This document shows, in pieces, positions 14,340 through 23,522 of a stretch of 48,398 nt of DNA. The notes beneath the pieces are model-generated. The model was not told the origin of the DNA and did not search any database. It saw only the letters and a program-made list of their open reading frames with translations. Numbering within the stretch: the stretch's first letter is position 1; each line of letters opens with the position of its first letter. The position numbers and the translations under genes were made by a program. This DNA is from an uncultured Myxococcales bacterium (GTDB lineage: Bacteria; Myxococcota_A; Polyangia; Polyangiales; Houyiibacteriaceae): contig CALCTH010000592.1 of assembly GCA_937893795.1 (NCBI GenBank), forward strand, positions 1-48,398. The letters are read 5' to 3'.

Positions 14340-14767
14340 TTCGGGGGGTCGCCTTTGGGGGAGGCGCCCTACGTGCTTCGCCGCGGGAGCCGCGGCGCAG
14401 GCCGCGTCGGGTCGTGGACCATCAGCGACACCTCAGGGGCCCGAGCACCCCGTTCGGGGACGAATCTGCGTGTCATGAGCGTTGCCCGTTGACGTCTGCG
14501 GCGCGTCAGCGGTACTTGGTTCGCCCGGCGAACAAACGATGACGCCTTGGCTTGACCCTTCTACCGAACGAAACTGTTGCGGTATTCCCTGGATGGTCCC
14601 CTTATGGGGGGTCCATGAAGGGAACCCATCCTCGATCTGTGTCGAAGGCGATACGTCGAATGAGGGCCGGGGCCCGGGCGAGAGCTGGGAGAACGCCACG
14701 CGTTAGTGGCTGAAAGTGGTGCTCGGCGCGCGGGGTGGCGTGCGGGGCGGTGTGTGGAGGAGAGGGT

Positions 14768-17700
14768 ATGAACGGTAAACGGGCTCTTGGGCTCGCCACA
14801 TTGGCGGTCCTGCTTTGGACGACGGCCCTCGGTGGCTGGGCGGCCGCGCAGGACTCCGACGTGCGCAATGCGACGACGCCGGGAGCGTCGACGCAGACGC
14901 CGACGCCGGAGGACGACACCACCATCGAACCGGGGGAACCCCCTCCGGCGCCGGGTCCCTACGGAGACACGCCGCCCGACGAGCTTCCGCCCATCGAGGA
15001 GGATGCCGGCGAGGACGACGACGCCGAGGCGGGCACGGGGGACACGACACCGCCGCCGGCCGATGGCGCCGCGCCCGGAGCGACCGGCGACACGCCCCCG
15101 GACGGCACGGAGCCGGGACCTGCGGCCCCGGTCCCGAGAGACGTCCCGCCCCCGCCGGGCTCTGCCCCCGGCGTCGTGGCCGTGCCGACGCCTCCGGGCG
15201 GGCAGCGCACCACGCCGAACGACGTTCAGGTCCACCGGGACTCGCGCGGCTGGACCCTTCGCGTCGACGGCGAGGACCTCCTCGTGCGCGGCATGAACTG
15301 GGACTACTTCCCGATCGGCACGAACTACGACTACAGCCTCTGGTCCCAGACCGACGAGTTCATCCAGGAGGCCCTCGACTACGAGATGTCGCTGATGCAG
15401 GCGATGGGCGTGAACGCGATCCGCGTCTACGTCGGCATTCCGGCGAAGTGGATCACGTACATCTACGAGAACTACGGCATCTTCACGGTCCTCAACCACC
15501 CCATGGGCCGCTACGGCCACAACATCGACGGCGCGTACATCGCGCCCACGAACTACGCCGACGCGCGCACGCGCGAGGTGCTCCTCGCGGAGTGGCGAGA
15601 GATCGTCGCGGGCTACAAGGACGTGCCCGGCCTCCTGATGTGGCTTCTCGGCAACGAGAACAACTACGGCCTCTACTGGAGCTCCAACGAGATCGAGGAC
15701 CTTCCCGAGGCGACGCAGGGCGATGCGCGCGCCGTCTTCCTCTACTCGCTGATGGGCGAGGCCGTGGACGCGGCGCACGAGATCGACACCGGCCACCCCG
15801 TCGCGCTCGCCAACGGTGACCTCGGCTTCATCGAGCTCATCAAGGAGCACTGCCCGAACCTCGACATCATGGGCTCCAACGTCTACCGCGGGCGGAGCTC
15901 ACGAGACCTCTTCCAGCGCGTCGCCGACGAGCTCGAGCTGCCCTTCTTCTACACGGAGTTCGGCTCGGACGCCTACAACTCTCGCGAGGGTCGCGAGGAC
16001 GACCTGGCTCAGGCCGACATCAACCTCGCCCTCTGGCAGGAGGTCTACGAGCACACCGCGGGTCACGGCCGCGCGGACAACGCCATCGGCGGCCTCCACT
16101 TCCAGTGGTCGGACGGCTGGTGGAAGTACCGGCAGACCGAGAACCTCGACGTTCACGACGAGACCGCCTCCTGGGCAAACGACGCCTACCCCTTCGACTT
16201 CGTCGAGGGCGAGAACAACATGAACGAGGAGTGGTTTGGCATCTGCGCGAAGGGCCAAACCAACAACCAGGGCTTCTTCCGGCTCTATTGTCGTACGTCG
16301 TACTACGCGATCCGCGACGGCTGGGCCCTCGACCCCTACTCGCCCAATACGGACATGAGCCGTATCCGAACGCACTTCGGCAACATCCGGCCGAGGTCGC
16401 TCGAAGCGAACTACGCGGCCCAGAGCGCGGCCCGCGAGATCGAGTCCATGCGCATGGTCCGGACGGCCTTCCTCCGGATGGACCTCGAGACCTACGTCAC
16501 CGGCGGACGCAACCTCAACGTGCCCGAGCGCGCGCAAACGCGCTTCGACGACCTCGAGAGCTTCTACTTCGGCTTCGAGCTACAGCCGGCGCCGCGCTTC
16601 CGCGCGAACCTGTCCGTCAACATCCTCGGCAACTCGCCGCTGAACCCCATCGACGAGCTCTTCTTCGAGGCGCGCGGTCAGGCCCGCGATGTGGTGGACG
16701 CCGACGGCGAGACCTTCGCCGCCTCCGGTGCCGAGCGCGTGAAGCTCTACCAGGCGTCGTTCACGTGGGACGAGAGCTGGTTCCAGCTCGAGGGCTACTA
16801 CCGAACGGGCCACTACCACTGGGGCTACGAAGGCGACTTCTTCAACATCTATCCGGAGGCCTACTATCAGCAGGCCGGCGACGCCTTCAACGCGGACGTG
16901 CCCATCGGCCTCGTCTTCAGCGGTAAGCGGGCGCTCTCGGGCCTCAAGATCGCGTACGGCCCGGAAATCTACTGGGGCGCCAACCCGACGGTCATCGCGA
17001 AGTGGTACCGGGAGTCCGGTCCCTGGCAGTACTCCTTCATGCATCAGGAGGACATCGCGCAGCGTGCCAACGCGCCGACCTCCTCGGCCCTGCCCATTCC
17101 GCAGGATCGCCGCTCGACCATCTACATGTCGCGCCGCTTCGGTCCCATGACCCTCGAGCTCGGCGGCATCATGGCCGGCTCGCGTCGTGTCGGCCGGGAT
17201 TTCCGCTACGTCGTCGACGTCGACGAGGAGGCGGGACTCGGCAGCTACCTCGGGACGGGCCAGGCGCTCGTCGAGGACGAGGTCGGCTACGAGGACACCT
17301 TCGGCGCCAAGGCCAAGATCCGGCTCGAGCTGGCTCCCTTCTACTGGTACGTGCAGGGCGGCTACCGCGGCCTCGTCGCGGACGCGGGTTGGGACCCGAC
17401 GCTCACCTTCACCGGCTGGACGCTCAAGGAGAGCGGCCAGGGCAACCACTGGGCCGTGTCGACGGGCGCCGCGTACAATCTCGGGGACTTCCAGGTCGCG
17501 CCGAACGTGCTGATCCAGCGGCCGCTCATCGGGCCGCTCCCGCAGATCAACGACTTCTTCGACAACGAGACCGGGACCTTCTTCCCCGGGACCATCGCCC
17601 GAAACCAGCTCGCCGATCCCTTCTGGGTCCGGAGCAACCGCGAGACCTACGGCTTCGAGCTGCTCATCACCTACGACCCGACGCCCGCCACCTTCATGTG

Positions 17701-18268
17701 GGCGTGGGACAACGTGGCGCGTGAGGACGCGAAGTTTGCCTTCGCCCTCGACGTCACGTACCGGATCCACCCGACGATTCAGGACGCGGGCATCGGCATC
17801 TCGGCCGAGGGCTTCGTCTTCGGGTTCCCGACGTCGGCACCGGCGCAGGACCTCTGGGACGTCTCGTTCCAGACCATCAACAACTTCGGCAACGGCTGGC
17901 GCCTCGTGAACCGCATCTACGCGGGCAACGGGCAGGCCAACGGTGACGATGACCGGGAGATCATGCGTTACGGCACCCAGGGGCGCCTGACCCACGATCG
18001 CTTCGCCGCCCAGTACTTCGTCAAGATCGACGATTGGGGACCCTACGACTACTATCGGGACTTCAACTTCACCCTGCCGCTGCAGACGATGCTCGACCTG
18101 TCGTACTCGCTCGCGCCGCAGCAGTTCTTCGCGCCGTCCCAGACGCGCTTCGGCATTCGCACCACGTTCCGAACCCTGGACGAATTCTCGGAGCGTTTCC
18201 TTCCCAACATCAACGACGCCCTCGGCACCGAGTGGGAGATTCGGACCTATGTACAGATCACGATTTGA
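14768..18268 (+). CDS. Secreted TIM-barrel glycosidase fused to a C-terminal outer-membrane beta-barrel-like domain
   Basis: From ATG at 14768 behind GGAGGAGAGGGT; signal MNGKRALGLATLAVLLWTTALGGWAAAQ; Pro/Thr/Asp-rich linker; GH motifs GWTLRVDGEDLLVRGMNWDYF, LLMWLLGNENN, LPFFYTEFGSD; C-terminal ~600 aa with repeated beta-strand/aromatic pattern. Confidence 0.8.
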   Translation: MNGKRALGLATLAVLLWTTALGGWAAAQDSDVRNATTPGASTQTPTPEDDTTIEPGEPPPAPGPYGDTPPDELPPIEEDAGEDDDAEAGTGDTTPPPADGAAPGATGDTPPDGTEPGPAAPVPRDVPPPPGSAPGVVAVPTPPGGQRTTPNDVQVHRDSRGWTLRVDGEDLLVRGMNWDYFPIGTNYDYSLWSQTDEFIQEALDYEMSLMQAMGVNAIRVYVGIPAKWITYIYENYGIFTVLNHPMGRYGHNIDGAYIAPTNYADARTREVLLAEWREIVAGYKDVPGLLMWLLGNENNYGLYWSSNEIEDLPEATQGDARAVFLYSLMGEAVDAAHEIDTGHPVALANGDLGFIELIKEHCPNLDIMGSNVYRGRSSRDLFQRVADELELPFFYTEFGSDAYNSREGREDDLAQADINLALWQEVYEHTAGHGRADNAIGGLHFQWSDGWWKYRQTENLDVHDETASWANDAYPFDFVEGENNMNEEWFGICAKGQTNNQGFFRLYCRTSYYAIRDGWALDPYSPNTDMSRIRTHFGNIRPRSLEANYAAQSAAREIESMRMVRTAFLRMDLETYVTGGRNLNVPERAQTRFDDLESFYFGFELQPAPRFRANLSVNILGNSPLNPIDELFFEARGQARDVVDADGETFAASGAERVKLYQASFTWDESWFQLEGYYRTGHYHWGYEGDFFNIYPEAYYQQAGDAFNADVPIGLVFSGKRALSGLKIAYGPEIYWGANPTVIAKWYRESGPWQYSFMHQEDIAQRANAPTSSALPIPQDRRSTIYMSRRFGPMTLELGGIMAGSRRVGRDFRYVVDVDEEAGLGSYLGTGQALVEDEVGYEDTFGAKAKIRLELAPFYWYVQGGYRGLVADAGWDPTLTFTGWTLKESGQGNHWAVSTGAAYNLGDFQVAPNVLIQRPLIGPLPQINDFFDNETGTFFPGTIARNQLADPFWVRSNRETYGFELLITYDPTPATFMWAWDNVAREDAKFAFALDVTYRIHPTIQDAGIGISAEGFVFGFPTSAPAQDLWDVSFQTINNFGNGWRLVNRIYAGNGQANGDDDREIMRYGTQGRLTHDRFAAQYFVKIDDWGPYDYYRDFNFTLPLQTMLDLSYSLAPQQFFAPSQTRFGIRTTFRTLDEFSERFLPNINDALGTEWEIRTYVQITI

Positions 18269-18965
18269 AGCCCTGGCGCTCGTGGTGGCGCTGTGCACGG
18301 CTCTCGGTGGGTGCTTTCAGGACCCGGGAGATTTCGTCTTCGGCATCCAGACGACGGGACTGGAGTACGAGTTCTTCGACGAGAACGAGGGCGTCTTCCC
18401 GTCGGACATCACGCTGATCAACCCGAACAATCCGTTTAGGAACAGCCCGCCGGGAGCGGTCACGAAGTTCAGCATCCTCGCCAACGGCGGGGCCGTGGCG
18501 AGCTACTACACCTTCGCGACGTTGCTCGCGACGGAGACCACGGGCGAGCACCAGTTCTTCACGGCCCAGTCGGCCCAGCGTGTCGTCGAGTCGGGCTCCC
18601 TCGACCTGGCGACGGAGAACGAGCTCCGGGAGATCGCGATTCGCGGCTACCAGGCCATGCTCCTCAACTTCCCCGATACACGCACCTTCGCGGCCAACGG
18701 CATCGACTCCTTCGAGCTGGCCACGCTCGCCGTCCTCGGCATCGTGGACTTGGGCGGCCGCATCCCTGGTGACTGGGTGCTCGTGAGCGCACCCTCGAAC
18801 CTGCCCGTCGGCTTCGATCTCGACGGTGATGGGGAGGACGACCTCACCGCGCCGCCCGGCGTGGTGGCCGTGCGTCAGGCCGGGAGCGACCTTCCGCCAC
18901 CGGACCCCGTCGACCCTCCGGAGGAGGTGCCGACCCCGGGCTTCGACGACGAGGAGAACCCGTGA
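18249..18965 (+). CDS. Hypothetical lipoprotein
   Basis: MYRSRFEALALVVALCTALGGC lipobox; start overlaps the end of the upstream gene. Confidence 0.75.
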   Translation: MYRSRFEALALVVALCTALGGCFQDPGDFVFGIQTTGLEYEFFDENEGVFPSDITLINPNNPFRNSPPGAVTKFSILANGGAVASYYTFATLLATETTGEHQFFTAQSAQRVVESGSLDLATENELREIAIRGYQAMLLNFPDTRTFAANGIDSFELATLAVLGIVDLGGRIPGDWVLVSAPSNLPVGFDLDGDGEDDLTAPPGVVAVRQAGSDLPPPDPVDPPEEVPTPGFDDEENP

Positions 18966-19699
18966 TGCCGAACTATCGCGTGAGCCTGGTCCCCGCGCTG
19001 GCCCTGGCGCTGCTCTTGGGACCCACATGCCGCGAGGACCTTCCCACGCCGGACTACTCGGACCAGATCGGCATCGAGGAACGCATCGACGCAGGTACGC
19101 CCGAGGGCTTCCTCGCCGGCACGGATCCCCTTCAGGAGGGCGAGCAACGCCTCAACATCGGACTCGCCTATGAGGGCCGCTTCACTCGTGAGATCAGCGT
19201 CGGCACGGGGATTCGAAACGTCTTCGCCTTCGACCTCAACGGTGACGGCACGGGCGACTTCACCATCACGGGCGGCAACTCCTTCGACCGCGTCGAGGGA
19301 GTCGTCTCGACCGAGATCGTTCACGCGGGCTTCGGCTTCTGGGGGCTCGGGGTGTTTTACCGAGCGCAGGTCGACTCTTCGGGCACGCGGGGCGGTAGCG
19401 TCGACCTCTCGGGCTGGCGCGTCATGCACATGGCTTTGAAGTCCTCGGACGAGGCCTTCGAGGTCATCCGGATCGGGATGGAGTCCGGGCAATTCGAGAA
19501 CAACTTTGCCGCCCGGGTCGAAGCTACGGACTACGGCTACGTCAACGACGGGGAGTGGCATGTGGTCGACATCCCGCTCGCCGATTTCGAGGCGCAGGGG
19601 GTGATCCTTCAGGACTGCTCGGCGCCCCTCATTTTCTCCGGAGACTCCGGCCGACCGGGAGAGGTCTTGCTGATCGACGAGGTCTATTTCACCGACTGA
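18965..19699 (+). CDS. Putative lipoprotein with carbohydrate-binding-like beta-sandwich
   Basis: MPNYRVSLVPALALALLLGPTC signal; WRVMHMALKSSDEAFEVIRIGMESGQ...WHVVDIPLADFEAQGV...VLLIDEVYFTD resembles galactose-binding/CBM folds; GTG at 18962 is an alternative start. Confidence 0.65.
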   Translation: MPNYRVSLVPALALALLLGPTCREDLPTPDYSDQIGIEERIDAGTPEGFLAGTDPLQEGEQRLNIGLAYEGRFTREISVGTGIRNVFAFDLNGDGTGDFTITGGNSFDRVEGVVSTEIVHAGFGFWGLGVFYRAQVDSSGTRGGSVDLSGWRVMHMALKSSDEAFEVIRIGMESGQFENNFAARVEATDYGYVNDGEWHVVDIPLADFEAQGVILQDCSAPLIFSGDSGRPGEVLLIDEVYFTD

Positions 19700-19704
19700 A
19701 ACCG

Positions 19705-19721
19705 TCGCCCGTCACGGGCGA
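19705..19721. promoter_or_regulatory. 17-bp palindrome TCGCCCGTCACGGGCGA (terminator stem or operator)
   Basis: Seen directly between CDSs 18965-19699 and 19801-21309. Confidence 0.45.
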
Positions 19722-19800
19722 TACGACACCGTAGAGATACGGACCGCAGACGAACCCACGAACCTTTACGCCCATGGACTCGGGCGGCTTGGAGATGATC

Positions 19801-21309
19801 ATGAATGCGAATCACTGGATGAAGGTCCTGGCGATGCTGGCGCTGACGGGCGCCGTCGCCTGCGGCGACGACAGCGACGGAACGACGACGCCCCCCGAGG
19901 ACATGGGCGACATGGGCGGTGACATGGTCACCACCGACATGCCGACGCCCATGGGCGGCTGCACGGACGAGGACGCCTCCAACTTCAACCCGGACGCGAC
20001 CTTCGACGACGGCACCTGCGTCTTCACCGAGACGCTCCGCGTGGACATGGCGGGCATCGAGCTCGGCGAGGACGGCGTCTGCTTCCTGGTCGGCGACTCC
20101 ACGACCGACTGCACCGACGCCACGCAGGAGGGCGATACCAGCATCTGGGCCGCCGACGTCGAGGCCACCGGTGACGCCATCCGCGGCCGCTTCGCGCTCG
20201 GCGGGGCCACGCCCACGCCCGAGACCGTCCCCGCCGCCTGCGCCGTCGAGGGCAGCAGCCCCGGCATCCGCGAGTTCGCCGCCGACGAGATGGACCCGCG
20301 CACCCCGGTCTCCTTCAACGCCTGCGGCGCACTTCCCTTCTTCGTCGACGGGATCTACTCGGCGAGCGGCTTCATCGGTGACAGCGGCAACATCACCGTC
20401 GACGTCGATGACGGCGGCGACATCTGCCCGACCCGCGTCGACGGCGCCGACGGCGCCTGCCGTCGCTGGAGCTACACGCCCGGCGAGAACAACTTCGCCG
20501 GCGTCTTCTGGCAGTTCCCCGACGGGAACTTCGGCACGATGCCCGGCTACCCGATTCCGCAGGGAACCCGCCGCATCTCCTTCGCCGCGTGGGGTGCCGC
20601 GGGCGGCGAGTCCATCGAGTTCGGCTTCGGCGTCGGCGGCGACGTCGGTGACCCGCTCGAGGCGCGCAACACCATCACGCTCACGACGACGCCCACCCTC
20701 TACAGCATCACGCTGCCGAGCACGCCCTTCGAGGACATCGTCACGCCCTTCCTCTGGGTCGCCGCCGGCGACCAGGGTCCGGTCACCTTCTTCACGGACA
20801 ACATCGTGCTCCAGGCCGCCGACCCCGGCGCGGGCTGCACGAACCCCAACGCCGCGAACTTCAACGCGGCCGCGACGAGCGACGACGGGAGCTGCGAGTT
20901 CACCTTCGAGCTCAACGTCGACATGAGCAGCTACTCCACCAACGCCAACGGCGGCGGAACCTGCGGCAGCACGGACACCTTCACCGAGGTGTTCATCACC
21001 GGAAACTTCTGCGGCTTCTGCGTGGATCCGGGCCTTCGCCTCTTCGACGAGGACGGGGACGGCATCTACTCGCAGACCTTCACCTTCGCCGAGTCGATCT
21101 TCGACATCAACGGCGGGACCGAGCTCGAGTTCCTCTACATGGTCGACGGCTTCGCCAACCAGGAGGCGCTGCTCGACGACGTCATGTCCGGAGACGACGC
21201 CTGCGTCTCGAACACGGACGGCGCGGCCTTCGCCAACCGGGGGCTCCTCCCCACGGCGAACCCGACGGTCTTGAACCACACCTACGGGCGCTGCTCCGCC
21301 TGCCCCTGA
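19801..21309 (+). CDS. Lipoprotein with two DDGxC calcium-binding-like motifs and a putative carbohydrate-binding domain
   Basis: From ATG at 19801 with GGAG upstream; MNANHWMKVLAMLALTGAVAC; GCTDEDASNFNPDATFDDGTC and GCTNPNAANFNAAATSDDGSC; central domain similar to the C-terminus of CDS 23522-25345. Confidence 0.78.
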   Translation: MNANHWMKVLAMLALTGAVACGDDSDGTTTPPEDMGDMGGDMVTTDMPTPMGGCTDEDASNFNPDATFDDGTCVFTETLRVDMAGIELGEDGVCFLVGDSTTDCTDATQEGDTSIWAADVEATGDAIRGRFALGGATPTPETVPAACAVEGSSPGIREFAADEMDPRTPVSFNACGALPFFVDGIYSASGFIGDSGNITVDVDDGGDICPTRVDGADGACRRWSYTPGENNFAGVFWQFPDGNFGTMPGYPIPQGTRRISFAAWGAAGGESIEFGFGVGGDVGDPLEARNTITLTTTPTLYSITLPSTPFEDIVTPFLWVAAGDQGPVTFFTDNIVLQAADPGAGCTNPNAANFNAAATSDDGSCEFTFELNVDMSSYSTNANGGGTCGSTDTFTEVFITGNFCGFCVDPGLRLFDEDGDGIYSQTFTFAESIFDINGGTELEFLYMVDGFANQEALLDDVMSGDDACVSNTDGAAFANRGLLPTANPTVLNHTYGRCSACP

Positions 21310-21319
21310 CCTGAAACCG

Positions 21320-21360
21320 CGCCGGCGCCGCCTCTCCTCCGAGGTGGCGCCGGCGTTCCC
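21320..21360 (+). terminator. Strong terminator-like hairpin
   Basis: CGCCGGCGCCGCCTC-tcctcc-GAGGTGGCGCCGGCG (15-bp stem, one G-U pair) then TTCCCTTTCC. Confidence 0.7.
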
Positions 21361-21417
21361 TTTCCACCCCAACCCCCCTCCTCTGGGCGTGGCCGCGCCT
21401 GCGCCCGCACGACGTGG

Positions 21418-22680
21418 ATGACCACCGTCCCCCCGCGCCCCCTGCCCCGTCCGCCGGCGCTCGACCGAGTGCACGACTCGGCGTCGATCCGGGTGCAGCA
21501 TCGGCGCTTGCTCCTCGGACTGCTCTGGAGCCAAGCCGAGGGGTCGCGCGCGGAGCTCGCGCGCAGCACGGGGCTGAGCCGGTCGACCGTGTCTGCCATC
21601 GTCTCCGAGCTTCTGGACACGGGCCTCGTGCACGAGACGCGCGCCGGCGCCTCCACCGGCGGACGCCGGCCCATCATCCTCGCCTTTCGCGACGACGCGG
21701 CGCAGCTGATCGGCGTCGACCTCGGTGCGTCTCACGTCTCCGTCGCGCGCTCGGATCTCCGTCTTCGCATCGCGGGACAGCGCTTCGCGCGCCATGACGT
21801 GCGCGACGACCCCTGGGGCGCGCTCGCGCTCGTCGAGCGCCTCGTGCGCGAGCTCCTCGAGGAGGTCGGCGGCGTGAACTCGCTCATCGGCATCGGTGTG
21901 GCGGCCCCGAGCCCCATCGATCCGCGCCGCCCCGGGCGGCTCTCCCACTCCGTCGTGCCGCGCTGGCGCGGCATCGACCTCGTAGAGGTTCTCGGCGCAG
22001 CCTTCGGCCGCCCGGTCTTCGTCGACAACGACGCGAACGCCGGTGCGCTCGCCGAGCTCTGGTGGGGCGCCGGCCGCAGCGGCGGCGACCTGGCCTTCGT
22101 GAAGGTGGCCACCGGCGTCGGCGCCGGGCTCGTCCTGGGCGGCGAGCTCTTCCGGGGTACGGCAGGTATCGCGGGAGAGATCGGTCATCTCACGGTCGAC
22201 CCGCAGGGCCCCGAGTGTCTCTGTGGCCTGCGCGGATGCCTCGTGACCTTCGTCGGGCGCGCGGCGCTCATCGAGACCGTCCGCAAGCGTCGCGACGCCT
22301 TTCGTTCGTCCCCTCTCCACGTGGACCCGATCACCCTCGAGGGCATCGTTCGTGCGGCGCTCGATGGCGACCCGCTCGGGCAGGAGATCATCGAGGAGGC
22401 GGGCCGCATCCTGGGCGTCGGTGTGGCGAGCTTGCTCAACGTGCTCAATCCTGGACGCGTGGTGCTTTCGGGAGAGCTAGTCGAAGCGGGAGAGCTACTT
22501 CTCTCGCCGCTCCGGCAAACGGTACGGAGCCGCGCCCTCGCCGAGTCCATCGCGCACGTCGACATCGACCGAAGCACGTTGGGACCCAAGGGTGTCGTCA
22601 TGGGAGCCGCCACCCTCGTCCTTCAAGCGGCGCTCGCCGAGCCCGCCCTGATTCCCCAGATGCGCAGAGCGCAGGAGTGA
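21418..22680 (+). CDS. ROK-family transcriptional regulator (NagC/Mlc/XylR-like)
   Basis: Winged HTH SRAELARSTGLSRSTVSAIVSELLDTGLV; ROK domain with GVDLGASHVSVA, FVDNDANAGALAELWWGAGR, GEIGHLTVDPQGPECLCGLRGC. Confidence 0.92.
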   Translation: MTTVPPRPLPRPPALDRVHDSASIRVQHRRLLLGLLWSQAEGSRAELARSTGLSRSTVSAIVSELLDTGLVHETRAGASTGGRRPIILAFRDDAAQLIGVDLGASHVSVARSDLRLRIAGQRFARHDVRDDPWGALALVERLVRELLEEVGGVNSLIGIGVAAPSPIDPRRPGRLSHSVVPRWRGIDLVEVLGAAFGRPVFVDNDANAGALAELWWGAGRSGGDLAFVKVATGVGAGLVLGGELFRGTAGIAGEIGHLTVDPQGPECLCGLRGCLVTFVGRAALIETVRKRRDAFRSSPLHVDPITLEGIVRAALDGDPLGQEIIEEAGRILGVGVASLLNVLNPGRVVLSGELVEAGELLLSPLRQTVRSRALAESIAHVDIDRSTLGPKGVVMGAATLVLQAALAEPALIPQMRRAQE

Positions 22681-22682
22681 CC

Positions 22683-23522
22683 ATGCGAGAGTCGATTCGT
22701 TCCGTGCTCTTCCTCGGCCTGGCGATCGTCGCCGGCTGCGGAGAGAGCTTTACCGAAGAAGTCGTCGCGCCCTCGGGCGGTTTCACGCTGACCTTCGAAG
22801 ACCAGTTCGACGGCGCGGCGGGCTCCCCGCCGGACCTGACGAAGTGGACCTTCGACGTCGGCACCGGCGTCAACGGCTGGGGCAACGACGAGCTTCAGTT
22901 CTACACCGGCCGCCCGGACAACGTCTCCCTCGACGGGAGCGGCAACCTGGTGATCACGGCGCGCGAGGAGGAGTTCGCGGAGAGCGCCTACACCTCCGGG
23001 CGCATCAAGACGCAGGGCCTCTTCGAGCAGCGCTACGGCCGCTTCGAGGCGCGCATGCAGCTCCCGGGTCCTGGCGCCGGCCTCTGGCCGGCCTTCTGGA
23101 TGCTCGGCAACGACTTCGAGGCGGAAGGCAGCAACGTGCCGTGGCCCCTGGTCGGTGAGATCGACATCATGGAGAACATCGGCTCCGTCGAGACCGTCTA
23201 CGGCACCGTGCACGGTCCGGGCTACAGCGGCGCAGACTCCGTCGGCCGCCGGTTGACCACGCCCGGCGAGGACTACGCTGCCGAGTTCCACGTCTACCGC
23301 GTCGACTGGGACCCCTCGAGCATTCGCTGGTACGTGGACGGCGAGCAGTTCTACGTTCTGCAGGTCGGCGAGACGCCGGGTGAGTGGGTCTTCGACCGTC
23401 CCTTCTTCATGATCCTGAACCTGGCCGTCGGCGGGAACTTCCCCGGACCGCCCAACACCGCCACGCCCTTCCCGTCGGAGCTCGTCGTGGACTGGGTGCG
23501 CGTCTACGAGCGCACCCCCTGA
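22683..23522 (+). CDS. GH16-family endo-beta-1,3-glucanase (laminarinase-like) lipoprotein
   Basis: MRESIRSVLFLGLAIVAGC lipobox; WTFDVGTGVNGWGNDELQFYT; catalytic GEIDIMENIG; LNLAVGGNFPG; VVDWVRVYE. Confidence 0.93.
   Translation: MRESIRSVLFLGLAIVAGCGESFTEEVVAPSGGFTLTFEDQFDGAAGSPPDLTKWTFDVGTGVNGWGNDELQFYTGRPDNVSLDGSGNLVITAREEEFAESAYTSGRIKTQGLFEQRYGRFEARMQLPGPGAGLWPAFWMLGNDFEAEGSNVPWPLVGEIDIMENIGSVETVYGTVHGPGYSGADSVGRRLTTPGEDYAAEFHVYRVDWDPSSIRWYVDGEQFYVLQVGETPGEWVFDRPFFMILNLAVGGNFPGPPNTATPFPSELVVDWVRVYERTP

Noticed and set aside
14490-14508. TGACG ... CGTCA inverted repeat upstream of the barrel-fusion gene
   Set aside because: Short arms and 9-nt spacer; expected by chance at this base composition.
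18962-18965. GTG at 18962 as start of the second lipoprotein
   Set aside because: ATG three nt downstream is equally placed; the choice does not change the interpretation.
21418-22680. Calling the ROK protein a sugar kinase
   Set aside because: It carries an N-terminal winged helix-turn-helix before the ROK domain, so a regulator is the better call.
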